Of a stretch of DNA of 64,000 nucleotides, positions 8,479 to 17,178 are shown one piece after another. Position numbers and translations under genes: made by a program. Location of the stretch: contig JAPPIG010000082.1 of assembly GCA_028820635.1 (NCBI GenBank), positions 470,656 to 534,655 on the forward strand, written 5' to 3'. The DNA is from Candidatus Poribacteria bacterium (GTDB taxonomy: Bacteria; Poribacteria; WGA-4E; WGA-3G). Each line of letters starts with the position of its first letter. Within the stretch, counting starts at the first letter, position 1. Below the pieces are notes generated by a model. That model was not told the origin of the DNA and ran no database searches. It saw only the letters and a list, made by a program, of their open reading frames with translations.

Positions 8479-9633
8479 ATGCAACTTATGATTGTTGCAG
8501 GTGAACCCTCTGGCGACCTGCACGCCTCACATGTCGTCCAAGCACTCAAAGCAAAATGCTCAGAAATTTCGTTCCACGGCATGGGGGGCGACATGATGGT
8601 AGAAGCCGGTGTGTCTCTGGACATCCACATTCGTGACTCCGCGGTCATGGGTTTTGCTGAGGCTTTCGCTGTCCTTCCAAAGTTTCTTAAAAAACAGGCG
8701 TTGTTAAAAAAACGGATCCGCCAACAACCTCTGGACGCTCTCCTCCTTATTGATTTTGCTGAGTTTAACATGCCTTTGGCGAAATATGCCAACGCACAAG
8801 GTGTGCCAGTAGTCTACTATATTCCGCCAAAAGCGTGGGCATGGCGACCTGGAAGAGCAAAAAAACTCGCAAAACGCGCAAATGCCATCGCCTCTATTTT
8901 TCCATTTGAAACAGAATTTTATCAAGATGCAGGTGCACCAGCGGAATTTGTTGGACACCCATTGGTAGATTTCGCAAAAACCGATCTCACATCCACACAA
9001 GCACGCGAAAAACTTGGTTTACAAAACAACACACAAGTTATCGGACTAATGCCCGGCAGCAGACGCTCTGAAGTTCAACGTATGCTCCCAATTATGCTTA
9101 AGGCAGCTGCAAACGTTGTAAAAGATTATGCTGATTCAGAATGGGTTCTACCTCTCGCCCCTGGTATTTCAGAGGAACTCATATCCCACTGTACAGAAGG
9201 AATAGAAGGTGTTCCGACTATAAAACTATTACATGATCTAACTTACACAGCAATGCGCGCTGCTACGTTGATGCTCATTACATCCGGAACCGCAACGCTT
9301 GAAGCCGCTTGTATCGGTTCACCGATGATTATTCTCTATCGAACCTCATGGCTCAATTGGCGAATTATTAACGCATTAACTCCGTTAGAACATAGCGGAT
9401 TACCCAATCTCATTGCCAAAAAACGCATTGTACCAGAACTGCTTCAAGACGACTTGACACCGAATACACTTACTGAACTTACCTTAGACTTACTCCGAAA
9501 TCCTGAAAAACTTAAGACACAGCGTGATTCCCTCAATACTGTCTTTCAACAATTGGGGGAGTCAGGGGCATCAGAAAGAACAGCACAGTTAGTATTGGAA
9601 CAGGTTGCATCGGCACGTAATCCCACGCAATGA
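8479..9633 (+). CDS. lpxB: lipid-A-disaccharide synthase
   Basis: Glycosyltransferase family 19 enzyme, 384 residues from the chosen ATG (QLMIVAGEPSGDLHASHVV is the hallmark N-terminus). It joins UDP-2,3-diacylglucosamine to 2,3-diacylglucosamine 1-phosphate at the inner membrane in lipid A synthesis. The segments YYIPPKAWAWRPGRAKK, PFETEFY, FVGHPLVD and LMPGSRRSEV are family signatures, and the late TSGTATLEA motif is present. A GTG at 8455 is also in frame but lies in a repeat hairpin. The stop overlaps the lpxK start by four bases (ATGA). Confidence 0.95.
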   Translation: MQLMIVAGEPSGDLHASHVVQALKAKCSEISFHGMGGDMMVEAGVSLDIHIRDSAVMGFAEAFAVLPKFLKKQALLKKRIRQQPLDALLLIDFAEFNMPLAKYANAQGVPVVYYIPPKAWAWRPGRAKKLAKRANAIASIFPFETEFYQDAGAPAEFVGHPLVDFAKTDLTSTQAREKLGLQNNTQVIGLMPGSRRSEVQRMLPIMLKAAANVVKDYADSEWVLPLAPGISEELISHCTEGIEGVPTIKLLHDLTYTAMRAATLMLITSGTATLEAACIGSPMIILYRTSWLNWRIINALTPLEHSGLPNLIAKKRIVPELLQDDLTPNTLTELTLDLLRNPEKLKTQRDSLNTVFQQLGESGASERTAQLVLEQVASARNPTQ

Positions 9634-10724
9634 AACGAACACTCTACACCTTCATCACAACTAAGCAGCGTGGTATAATTCCGATAATCTTACGCCCACC
9701 CTTAATGCCGTTAAGTTGGCTCTACGGTGCTGTTATATGGATAAGAAATTACTGCTTTACAAGTAGGATTTTTAAACAGAAACGACTACCTTGCACCGTT
9801 ATCAGTGTAGGCAATATCGTTGCGGGTGGGACAGGTAAAACGCCAGCAGTCGCTGCAATAACTAAACTGCTACATAATCAAGGTTATCAAGTAGCAATTC
9901 TTCTGCGTGGCTATAAACGACGCAGCAGTGAGGGAATAACAGTCGTTTCGGATGGTGAAAACCGCCTTTGCTCAAGAGAAGAAAGCGGAGATGAAGCAGA
10001 CATGCTTGCGCGTCAACTTTCCGATATTCCAATCATTGTTGGAAAACAACGTTATCTAACAGGTAAAGCCGCACTTGACCGCTTCAAAAGCGATGTTATA
10101 ATCCTTGATGATGGGTTTCAGCACCGACAATTAGCACGTGATGTTGACATACTCATAATTGATACAACGCAACCCTACGGTACTGGTGCGCTGCTCCCTA
10201 TAGGCACGTTGAGAGAACCCACAACTGCAATTCAACGTGCCAACATCATTTTACTCACTCGGACAGATATTGTTAGTCCAGACATCGTAGATTTGAAAGC
10301 GGAACTGAACCAATTAGCACCGAATACACCTATTTTAGAGAGTGTCCATCAACCTACATCACTATATTGGTTAAATCAAACAGACGAGTATTCTATAATG
10401 CCAATAGAATACCTAACGGGAAAGAGGCTTCTCGCTGTGTGTGGTATTGGCAACCCCGATGCTTTTGTCGCAACACTTGAAAAGTATAATCCAGGGGCAG
10501 TAGAATTGTTAGCTTTTCCCGACCACCATGTCTATACCGAATCCGATTTACAGCAAATTCACGAACAGAAGCAACAGTGTCAGGCGGAATGGGTTATCAC
10601 AACACAGAAAGATGAACAGAAGTTCACATCTCTTTTCACAGAATTGCCGATAGTAGTATTGGCAATTGAATTAGTCATCACTGACGGGGAAGGAGTTTTG
10701 AAAAAAGCACTGCAAATCCAGTAA
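9630..10724 (+). CDS. lpxK: tetraacyldisaccharide 4'-kinase
   Basis: 364 residues; phosphorylates the 4' position of the lipid A precursor at the inner membrane. An unusual P-loop, VAGGTGKTP (GGTGKT at 66-71), and the following DDGFQHRQLARDVDI segment are diagnostic for LpxK. The hydrophobic N-terminal part (residues 18-45) fits its membrane anchor. Translationally coupled to lpxB by a 4-base overlap. Together they show that the organism makes LPS. Confidence 0.95.
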   Translation: MKRTLYTFITTKQRGIIPIILRPPLMPLSWLYGAVIWIRNYCFTSRIFKQKRLPCTVISVGNIVAGGTGKTPAVAAITKLLHNQGYQVAILLRGYKRRSSEGITVVSDGENRLCSREESGDEADMLARQLSDIPIIVGKQRYLTGKAALDRFKSDVIILDDGFQHRQLARDVDILIIDTTQPYGTGALLPIGTLREPTTAIQRANIILLTRTDIVSPDIVDLKAELNQLAPNTPILESVHQPTSLYWLNQTDEYSIMPIEYLTGKRLLAVCGIGNPDAFVATLEKYNPGAVELLAFPDHHVYTESDLQQIHEQKQQCQAEWVITTQKDEQKFTSLFTELPIVVLAIELVITDGEGVLKKALQIQ

Positions 10725-10734
10725 CGAAAAACTT

Positions 10735-11637
10735 CTACGGTATGGGAACACCTTCGCTTGCTGTCATTTCAGCGTAAAGTTCTTGCAAACGTTCCGTCAT
10801 CGGTCCCGGACTGCCTGTACCTATCTGTCTGCCATCCACCTCCAACACAGGACTTAACTCACCAACGGTGCCTGTCGTGAACATCTCATCAGCTGTGTAA
10901 ACCTCTGTCAGAGAGACGTTCCGTTCCACCAATGGAATCTCTGCTTGATGAGCGAGATGGATGACGTTGCCACGCGTAATTCCGGGCAAACAACTATCCG
11001 CATGCGGCGTTAGGACTTGCCCCTTTTTCACGATAAAGATGTTTGTCGCATTCGTTTCAGAAACAAAGCCGAAAATGTCAAGCATAATCGCATCGTCTAC
11101 TCCCGCGACATTCGCTTCTATTTTGGCAAGAATGTTGTTAATCAGGTTGTTATGATGTATCTTAGAGTCAATACACTGGGCAGGATTCCGTCGAATTGCT
11201 GAAGTAATTAACCGAACTCCAGTGGTTGCATAAATCGGTGCTTTCCACTCCGCCAAGACAATTAAACATGTGCCATATTGGTTTACTTGAGGGTTCATGC
11301 TGGAGGTCACTTTCTTACCACGACTAAGTGTCAGACGGATATGGACTTCATCACGCATGCCGTTGGCTTGCAGTGTCTCAAATATAGCAGTTTTAATTTC
11401 ATCGCGGGAGGGAATTTCTCCAAACGCCATTGCATGTGCGGAGTCTATCAGTCTGTCTAAGTGTGGGTCCAGCGCAAAAATCTTGCCCTTATAGATACGT
11501 AAACCTTCCCATACACCATCTCCTCCTTGGACAAGGCTATCAAACACAGATATTTTCGCATCTTCGCGAGGCAGTAATTCACCACCGACGTGGATTAATA
11601 TGTTTTCATTTCGTGCATCAGGTAATTGTGGATTCAT
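10735..11637 (-). CDS. class IV aminotransferase (branched-chain aminotransferase-like)
   Basis: 300 residues, fold type IV PLP enzyme: the IlvE / D-amino-acid transaminase / aminodeoxychorismate lyase superfamily. The PLP lysine is K159 in CIDSKIHHNN; E194 in FVSETNATNIF and the LPGITRGNV phosphate-binding segment follow. GGDGVWEGLRIYKGK near the N-terminus resembles branched-chain aminotransferase more than the other two classes, but the family is hard to split by eye. Start ATG 11637 has GAAAGG upstream and a promoter at 11694-11722. It runs divergently from the L,D-transpeptidase gene and ends 10 bases from lpxK, convergent. Confidence 0.85.
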   Translation of the reverse strand: MNPQLPDARNENILIHVGGELLPREDAKISVFDSLVQGGDGVWEGLRIYKGKIFALDPHLDRLIDSAHAMAFGEIPSRDEIKTAIFETLQANGMRDEVHIRLTLSRGKKVTSSMNPQVNQYGTCLIVLAEWKAPIYATTGVRLITSAIRRNPAQCIDSKIHHNNLINNILAKIEANVAGVDDAIMLDIFGFVSETNATNIFIVKKGQVLTPHADSCLPGITRGNVIHLAHQAEIPLVERNVSLTEVYTADEMFTTGTVGELSPVLEVDGRQIGTGSPGPMTERLQELYAEMTASEGVPIP

Positions 11638-11693
11638 TCGTTTACCTTTCTTTCAATTTAGGCATCTTAAACTTCAGTCTATATTACGACATC

Positions 11694-11722
11694 AGCATAC
11701 CACATCATCCTTGTACTGTCAA
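11694..11722 (-). promoter_or_regulatory. promoter of the class IV aminotransferase gene
   Basis: On the minus strand TTGACA (11722-11717), a 17-base spacer and TATGCT (11699-11694). It faces away from the promoter at 11738-11766, giving a compact divergent promoter pair. Confidence 0.55.
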
Positions 11723-11737
11723 TTTTAAACGCTGCTC

Positions 11738-11766
11738 TTGAAAACATCCTAAATTAATGTTATACT
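11738..11766 (+). promoter_or_regulatory. promoter of the L,D-transpeptidase gene
   Basis: TTGAAA (11738-11743), 17-base spacer, TATACT (11761-11766). The predicted transcription start near 11773 lies after an in-frame ATG at 11757, supporting translation from 11793. Confidence 0.6.
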
Positions 11767-11792
11767 CACACATGTCTCAAAAGAAGGATAAT

Positions 11793-12563
11793 ATGAAACA
11801 GCACATTGTCATCTTCTTCATCTCTGCTATGGTATTTTCTTGTCAATCAAAAGATCCGTCAACCTTCAAAAATAAACAGCAAAGATACCCACGTGTCCGC
11901 ACAGCAATGTTAGAAAAGGACAGTTCACTCCGTAAACTCTTTGCAGACCAAGGGCTTGTATATCCACCTCATAACTTGTTTATCCGAGTTTTCAAACAGG
12001 AAAAAGTTTTAGAAGTTTGGACGTTTTCTGCATCAGATTCCAACTTCAAGAAGGTGCGCGACTACACTATCTGCCGCACATCGGGAAACTTAGGACCCAA
12101 AAGACGTGAAGGCGACTTGCAAATTCCGGAAGGTTTTTATCATATAGACAGGTTCAATCCTAAAAGCAACTTCTATTTATCTCTTGGGATCAATTATCCA
12201 AACCGATCTGATCAAATTTTGGGCAAAAAAGGTGATTTAGGCGGTGATATATTCCTGCACGGAGGGTGCGTGACTGTCGGGTGTATTCCGATCACCGATG
12301 ACTATATCAAAGAAGTTTACTGGTTAGCGGTGCAAGCGACATCAAATGGTCAAGTGAAAATCCCTGTCCACATTTTTCCCACAAAATTAAATATTGATAC
12401 AATCAAACATTTGAAGAAAAAATATGCAACTCAAGAAACATTGATTAAATTCTGGGAAAATCTACAGATCGGATATCAGTGGTTTGAAAAACACCGCAAC
12501 CTGCCAAAAATCTCAGTTAATCCAGACGGCATATATCAGTTTTCAACATCTTCTTCCCCATAA
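11793..12563 (+). CDS. L,D-transpeptidase (YkuD/YafK-type) lipoprotein
   Basis: 256 residues. A lipoprotein signal peptide (MKQHIVIFFISAMVFSC) puts the lipidated cysteine at C17, so the protein is membrane-anchored in the periplasm. The catalytic motif of the YkuD fold is seen as H156-GGCVTVG-C164-I, and the preceding part (TSGNLGPKRREGDLQIPEGFYHID) matches the YafK/ErfK branch. Such proteins cross-link peptidoglycan or link or remove proteins at it. The frame opens at 11757, but ATG 11793 has GAAGG upstream, begins the signal peptide directly, and lies after the promoter. Single gene with its own promoter. Confidence 0.85.
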   Translation: MKQHIVIFFISAMVFSCQSKDPSTFKNKQQRYPRVRTAMLEKDSSLRKLFADQGLVYPPHNLFIRVFKQEKVLEVWTFSASDSNFKKVRDYTICRTSGNLGPKRREGDLQIPEGFYHIDRFNPKSNFYLSLGINYPNRSDQILGKKGDLGGDIFLHGGCVTVGCIPITDDYIKEVYWLAVQATSNGQVKIPVHIFPTKLNIDTIKHLKKKYATQETLIKFWENLQIGYQWFEKHRNLPKISVNPDGIYQFSTSSSP

Positions 12564-12569
12564 ACACAA

Positions 12570-14501
12570 TCAAATCCAACTATACACCGCAGACCGCAAG
12601 ATTAGACTCAATAGTGGCCAGAAACATCCCATCAACGCTTCACCTAAAACTAATCCGATAAAGAACGGTATCGCTCGTCGATACGCTTTTATACCACCGT
12701 TCCGTAAGATAATCCATTTCGTTACCATAGCAATTAGCAACGGAAACCAAATTACGTCGGTTGTTCCAGGGGCAACGCCGATTACGTATCCTGCCGGATG
12801 GAGAGGACACCATACAAAACGTGATCGCAGAAACATGATACCTAAATTTGCCGCAAATGTGCCACCAAGCACAGTCGTTGCTAACCAATCTGTCGGTTTC
12901 GGACTAACTAACCACGATGACAGAAAATTGTATGTATCAGCACCACCCGCGTGAATCTGCTCAGAACCTGCAGCCACACCCTCCCGATAAATTGCATAAG
13001 GATAGAGAATTAGGCTTGACAGAATACCAACAAGGCTTGCAATCACTAAAACACTAAACATTGTTCTGTTCCGGACACCGGTCCGCTCAGCAAGTTTAAA
13101 CGCTTCAAGTTGATCAGGCATAGGATGTGTACGGAATGAAGCGTAGCTTGCGCCACTGAGCCAATTCATCAACGAAAGCATTGTAAGGTTGCCTGCCCGT
13201 AGCCGTCGTGTCCCGAGCAGTGAAATCATCATGTATTGCGGCGTTAGATAGCCGATTGCGTGTATCGGTGGACCGAGTTCCGCGCGCATCCGTGTTAGAC
13301 CGACAACAATCAGTAAGTAAATACCGATGAAAACGGAGAAAGCCCATAACGACATGCCACCCTGAATACAGAAAACCGCGAGTAAAAACAGAGATAAAGC
13401 TAATGTAATCAAGGTTGTGCGATAAGAAATTGCTTCAATTTTCGCCGCCGCACGGTCGGGTCGAATCGCTTGTGATAACACTAAAGCAAAATGCTTTCGT
13501 CCATTCCAACATGCTATAGCGAGAAGTGCAAGCAATGCACCTGCTCCCTGCTCCCCTAAAAATGGATAACCTTGTAACTTTGATACGCCTGTTGCACTTC
13601 CGAATAATAATTGAACTTTCTTCATCAAATAGAAGAATGTACACGAAAACGCTAAATCCAACGGCAGGATAAAAGAGAAACCGATCAGATAAGGATGAAA
13701 CCGAAGGGGTGTACTGCCCATAGCGTTCCAAGGTTTCTGCGTGAAGTACATATTAAGGTTGTATTTTCTGACGGGAATTTCCGGTAATATTGGAAAGAAA
13801 AAATGTAACCCGTTGAGTAGATTTATCCCCATTGCTATACCAAAACCTATCCAGAGCAGGCGACTTCTGAAAATACGACGATTTGTGGTAATTTCAAGTG
13901 GAATTTGTATAATTGGGTACGCAAGTTTTTCGTTTTCTATCCACTGTTTGCGAATTAAAGAAGTCAAACACAGAAAGATCAACATTAAAAGGAAGATAAC
14001 CGCTGACCACGCAAGAATAGGCACAATCCAATGGTTTACGTATCCTTCAGTAAAGAAATTGACATTACCTTCATAGAAGTCGTTGACCGTTTTCGGGTGT
14101 TTAACAACAAGCCATTCAGGAAGGTGGTGAAAAAGTAGTGCTTCCCAATCATTCTCAGGAGTAGCAAAGCGAAAAGCATACGGAATAAGTCCCATCAAAC
14201 GTGGCATACAATCATGACCTGAAAATGCACTACCAACAGCAAGCATACTGTAAACGACGATTAGGTCACGCTGTGTAAGGGCAGCACTCGGTACTAAACT
14301 ACGAACCCACATGTTTAGCATTGTGATAACGAAAATGCCAAACATGACGTTAACAGACATAGCGACTGTTGTCAGATGAGCTGTATGCCATATCATCTCA
14401 ACATAAGCGATCCAGTAGCTATTGCCGATAATCAAAACAGTACCAATCAATACTGCCCGTATTGTAATCGTGCGCGAAGACTGTTCGTTAGTTTGATACA
14501 T
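12570..14501 (-). CDS. large polytopic membrane protein (DUF6785/DUF6784-like)
   Basis: 643 residues with about fourteen hydrophobic segments, beginning with a helix at residues 14-32 and ending with two helices. Recurrent phrases such as LIRKQWIENEKLAYPIIQIP, FLGEQGAGALLAL and ELGPPIHAIGYLTP resemble a family of uncharacterised integral membrane proteins seen in Planctomycetes, Armatimonadetes and Poribacteria; the DUF number is from memory. Function unknown. No purine-rich ribosome site precedes ATG 14501 (the minus strand reads CCTCACCTCCC there), so initiation may be unusual or the start may lie elsewhere. Stands alone, convergent with the L,D-transpeptidase gene. Confidence 0.7.
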   Translation of the reverse strand: MYQTNEQSSRTITIRAVLIGTVLIIGNSYWIAYVEMIWHTAHLTTVAMSVNVMFGIFVITMLNMWVRSLVPSAALTQRDLIVVYSMLAVGSAFSGHDCMPRLMGLIPYAFRFATPENDWEALLFHHLPEWLVVKHPKTVNDFYEGNVNFFTEGYVNHWIVPILAWSAVIFLLMLIFLCLTSLIRKQWIENEKLAYPIIQIPLEITTNRRIFRSRLLWIGFGIAMGINLLNGLHFFFPILPEIPVRKYNLNMYFTQKPWNAMGSTPLRFHPYLIGFSFILPLDLAFSCTFFYLMKKVQLLFGSATGVSKLQGYPFLGEQGAGALLALLAIACWNGRKHFALVLSQAIRPDRAAAKIEAISYRTTLITLALSLFLLAVFCIQGGMSLWAFSVFIGIYLLIVVGLTRMRAELGPPIHAIGYLTPQYMMISLLGTRRLRAGNLTMLSLMNWLSGASYASFRTHPMPDQLEAFKLAERTGVRNRTMFSVLVIASLVGILSSLILYPYAIYREGVAAGSEQIHAGGADTYNFLSSWLVSPKPTDWLATTVLGGTFAANLGIMFLRSRFVWCPLHPAGYVIGVAPGTTDVIWFPLLIAMVTKWIILRNGGIKAYRRAIPFFIGLVLGEALMGCFWPLLSLILRSAVYSWI

Positions 14502-14857
14502 CTTTTAGGGAGGTGAGGATTAAGTTGTGGACACAGTCTCTGTTGAAACTGTAGAAGTTAGATGCGAAAATTAAATGGATATATTTTCTATAGCATGTTA
14601 TACTAAACAATCAGAAGTTTGTCAAGATGAAAGAGGATGTAATTTTAACTATTTTATACCAATAGGACTTTTTAAACATAAAGTAACACAATAACTTTTA
14701 TATTTCGCTGTTTAATTTTTATTCAGGCTTACGCATAAATTCAGGGACTACTTTTCCATCTTACATATATATTGGAAATGTCCTGGATTAAAATCTAATA
14801 GATTGCGTAAGTCTTATTATTAACTACTTATATTATAGAGAAATTGGAGCGATTGGA
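14502..14857. other. 356-base divergent spacer before the dnaN array
   Basis: AT-rich spacer between the membrane-protein gene and the first dnaN. It contains the imperfect inverted repeat at 14728-14811 and, after it, TATATT/TATTAT (14829-14836) that could serve as a -10 element for the dnaN array. No open frame worth calling. Confidence 0.6.
14728..14811. repeat. imperfect inverted repeat (MITE-like) upstream of dnaN array
   Basis: The left arm CTTACGCA (14728-14735) is mirrored by TGCGTAAG (14804-14811). Further in, AATTCAGGGAC pairs imperfectly with GTCCTGGATT, and TTTTCCA with TGGAAA. ACTTACGCA-like ends are common on small non-autonomous elements, but no target duplication could be made out. 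Confidence 0.5.
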
Positions 14858-15979
14858 ATGGAGCTTGCTTTTGAAAAAGATGAACTCTTACATGCCTTAC
14901 AGATGGTTCAGGGAGTCGCAAGTGGACGGAACACCTTGCCTATTCTTTCAAACGTCCTTATCCGTGCACAAGATGGTAACATTGAATTAGCAGCTACCGA
15001 TTTGGAAGTTGGCATCAAAGTCAAAGTCGCTGGCACTATCACAGAAGAGGGAACAACCACAGTTTCTGCTAAAAAATTGGTAGATATTGTTAGAGAATTA
15101 CCAGATAAGACTATTAACATGGTTACTACTGCAAATCACCGTGTAGAACTTACTTGCGGGGATGGTGTCTATAAAATAATTGGACTTTCCGATGAAGATT
15201 TTCCCGAACTTCCATCTGCTGATGGGGACGGGGCAACGATTGATGGAGAAACTTTGTGTTCTATTATTCACAAAACAGAATTTGCGGCATCCAGAGAGGA
15301 GTTTCGATACTATCTGAATGGTCTTTATTTTAATCTTCTTGAAGATAAAACTGAAGTGGTTGGTACCGATGCTATCAGGCACCTGGCGTTGGCACATTGT
15401 GCTCCCTTTAAAACGTCCGAAGATGTGGACGGATTCATCGTACCGCTGAAGGCTGTAAAAGAGATTGAACGCACCTTTGCCGATTCCCCCAATGTTAAGA
15501 TTTTACTGCTCAAGAATCAAATTTTATTTGCCAATGATAACGCGACCTTAACGACACGATTGGTAGAAGGTGATTATCCACCTTATCAGTCGATCATTCC
15601 AGAATCTTCTGAGGGCCGTGTGGTTATTCCAAAAGAACCTTTCTTGCGTGCCACGCGACGGGTCGCTTTGTTGTCTGATCCAAAAAATTTTACGGTCTGT
15701 TTAGATATAGACACCGAACAGATTCGAATTTCAGCTCAGGCCCCTGAACTTGGCGAGGCACATGAAACGATTGCTGTAGAATCAGGTACAGGCGGTGTCC
15801 GAATCGGTTTAGACGCACGAGTTCTTGCAGACATACTGGCACATATTGAGGCGGAATCCTTAATACTGGAGTTTTCTGGAGAGGTAAGCCCGGTTCTCAT
15901 TAAACCAGTAGGTGATGATGGACATATCTGCATCATCATGCCGATGCGTATAGAGACATCTTTACAATCAGAATCCTAA
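14858..15979 (+). CDS. dnaN: DNA polymerase III beta subunit (sliding clamp), tandem copy 1
   Basis: 373 residues, full-length beta clamp with three repeated domains; holds the replicative polymerase on DNA. Of the three tandem copies this one best keeps the partner-binding cleft: RYYLNG at 150-155 (equivalent to E. coli R152 and L155) and the C-terminal MPMR, followed by a 7-residue extension. The cleft loop that normally reads TDGHRL is TDAIRHL here (170-176), one residue longer. ATG 14858 is preceded by GGAG within a leader that is identical to that of copy 3 (GGAGCGATTGGAATG). Copies 2 and 3 follow after 62 and 30 bases. No dnaA, recF or gyrB is adjacent, so this is not a standard origin locus. 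Confidence 0.93.
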   Translation: MELAFEKDELLHALQMVQGVASGRNTLPILSNVLIRAQDGNIELAATDLEVGIKVKVAGTITEEGTTTVSAKKLVDIVRELPDKTINMVTTANHRVELTCGDGVYKIIGLSDEDFPELPSADGDGATIDGETLCSIIHKTEFAASREEFRYYLNGLYFNLLEDKTEVVGTDAIRHLALAHCAPFKTSEDVDGFIVPLKAVKEIERTFADSPNVKILLLKNQILFANDNATLTTRLVEGDYPPYQSIIPESSEGRVVIPKEPFLRATRRVALLSDPKNFTVCLDIDTEQIRISAQAPELGEAHETIAVESGTGGVRIGLDARVLADILAHIEAESLILEFSGEVSPVLIKPVGDDGHICIIMPMRIETSLQSES

Positions 15980-16041
15980 GTAATACTTGCAAGCTATGAG
16001 AAGGAATATAATACGAATCTGAATAAATAGAGGTTATTGCT

Positions 16042-17148
16042 ATGGAACTCGCTTTTGAAAAAGATGAACTCTTATATACTCTACAGACGGTTCAAGGTGT
16101 GGCAAGTGGGCGTAATACGCTTCCTATTCTTTCGAATGTTCTGGTTCGCGCACAAGATGGAAACATTGAATTGGCAGCTACCGATTTAGGGGTTGGTATT
16201 AGAGTCAAAGTGGTTGGCACAATCAGACAAGAAGGAGCAGTCACGGTTCCCGCAAAAAAATTGACGGATATCGTCAGAGAATTACCTGAAAATAAGACAA
16301 TAAACCTTGTTACAACCGCAAATGACCGTATTGAACTCACTTGTGGCGACGGTGTTTACAAAATTATCGGGCTTTCCGATGAGGAGTTTCCAGAACTGCC
16401 ATCTGCCGATAAAGATGGAATAACCGTTGATGGAGAAACGCTGAGGTCTGTTATCCATAAAACAGCATTTGCTGCATCTACAGAGGAGGCGCGGTATTTA
16501 GTGAACAGCCTCTATTTCAACTTTTTTGACGATAGAACTGAAGTAGTTGGGGCAGACGTACCAATGCTCGCAATTGCAAAATTTGAACCGCTTAGGGTTT
16601 TTAAAGATGTTACTGGATTTATTGTGCCACTAAAGGCTATCAAAGAAATCGAGCGAATCTTCGTAAATTCCTCTGAAGTCAAGATTTCACACTTAAATAA
16701 TCAAATTATTTTTAGTGACGACAATTCTACCTTGATGGCACGATTAGTAGAAGGAGACTATCTAAAATATCAGGCGATCATACCGGAATCTTCTAAGGGA
16801 CGCGCGGTAGTATCAAAGGAAGCGATCTTACGTGCAACACGGCGTGTCGCTTTGCTTTCGGATCCTAAGTTTTTTTCAATCTCTATTGAGATAGACACCG
16901 AACAGATTCGAATTTCGGCGAAAACGCCTGAACTTGGCGAGGCACATGAGACACTTCCAGTGGAATCGGGCATTGGAAGCGCACAAATCAATTTAGATGC
17001 TCGGGTCATAACCGATGTATTCGCACATATTGAAACGGAATCTCTCATATTAGAATTTTCTGGAGAGTTTACCCCTTTTGTTGTTAAACCTGTGGGTGAT
17101 GATGGACATATCTGTATCATTATGTCGTTACATAAGCCTAATTATTAA
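16042..17148 (+). CDS. dnaN: DNA polymerase III beta subunit (sliding clamp), tandem copy 2
   Basis: 368 residues, about 85% identical to copy 1 over the first 60 residues and less so later. All three clamp domains are intact in length. The partner-binding cleft has changed: RYLVNS instead of RYYLNG, ADVPML in place of the TDGHRL loop, and the C-terminus IIMSLHKPNY without the conserved MPMRL. If expressed it probably binds fewer or different clamp partners. The central domain differs most. Leader is AGAGGTTATTGCT, unlike those of copies 1 and 3. Position in a head-to-tail array suggests gene duplication followed by divergence. Confidence 0.9.
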   Translation: MELAFEKDELLYTLQTVQGVASGRNTLPILSNVLVRAQDGNIELAATDLGVGIRVKVVGTIRQEGAVTVPAKKLTDIVRELPENKTINLVTTANDRIELTCGDGVYKIIGLSDEEFPELPSADKDGITVDGETLRSVIHKTAFAASTEEARYLVNSLYFNFFDDRTEVVGADVPMLAIAKFEPLRVFKDVTGFIVPLKAIKEIERIFVNSSEVKISHLNNQIIFSDDNSTLMARLVEGDYLKYQAIIPESSKGRAVVSKEAILRATRRVALLSDPKFFSISIEIDTEQIRISAKTPELGEAHETLPVESGIGSAQINLDARVITDVFAHIETESLILEFSGEFTPFVVKPVGDDGHICIIMSLHKPNY

Positions 17149-17178
17149 TACTTAAAAAAATAAATAGGAGCGATTGGA

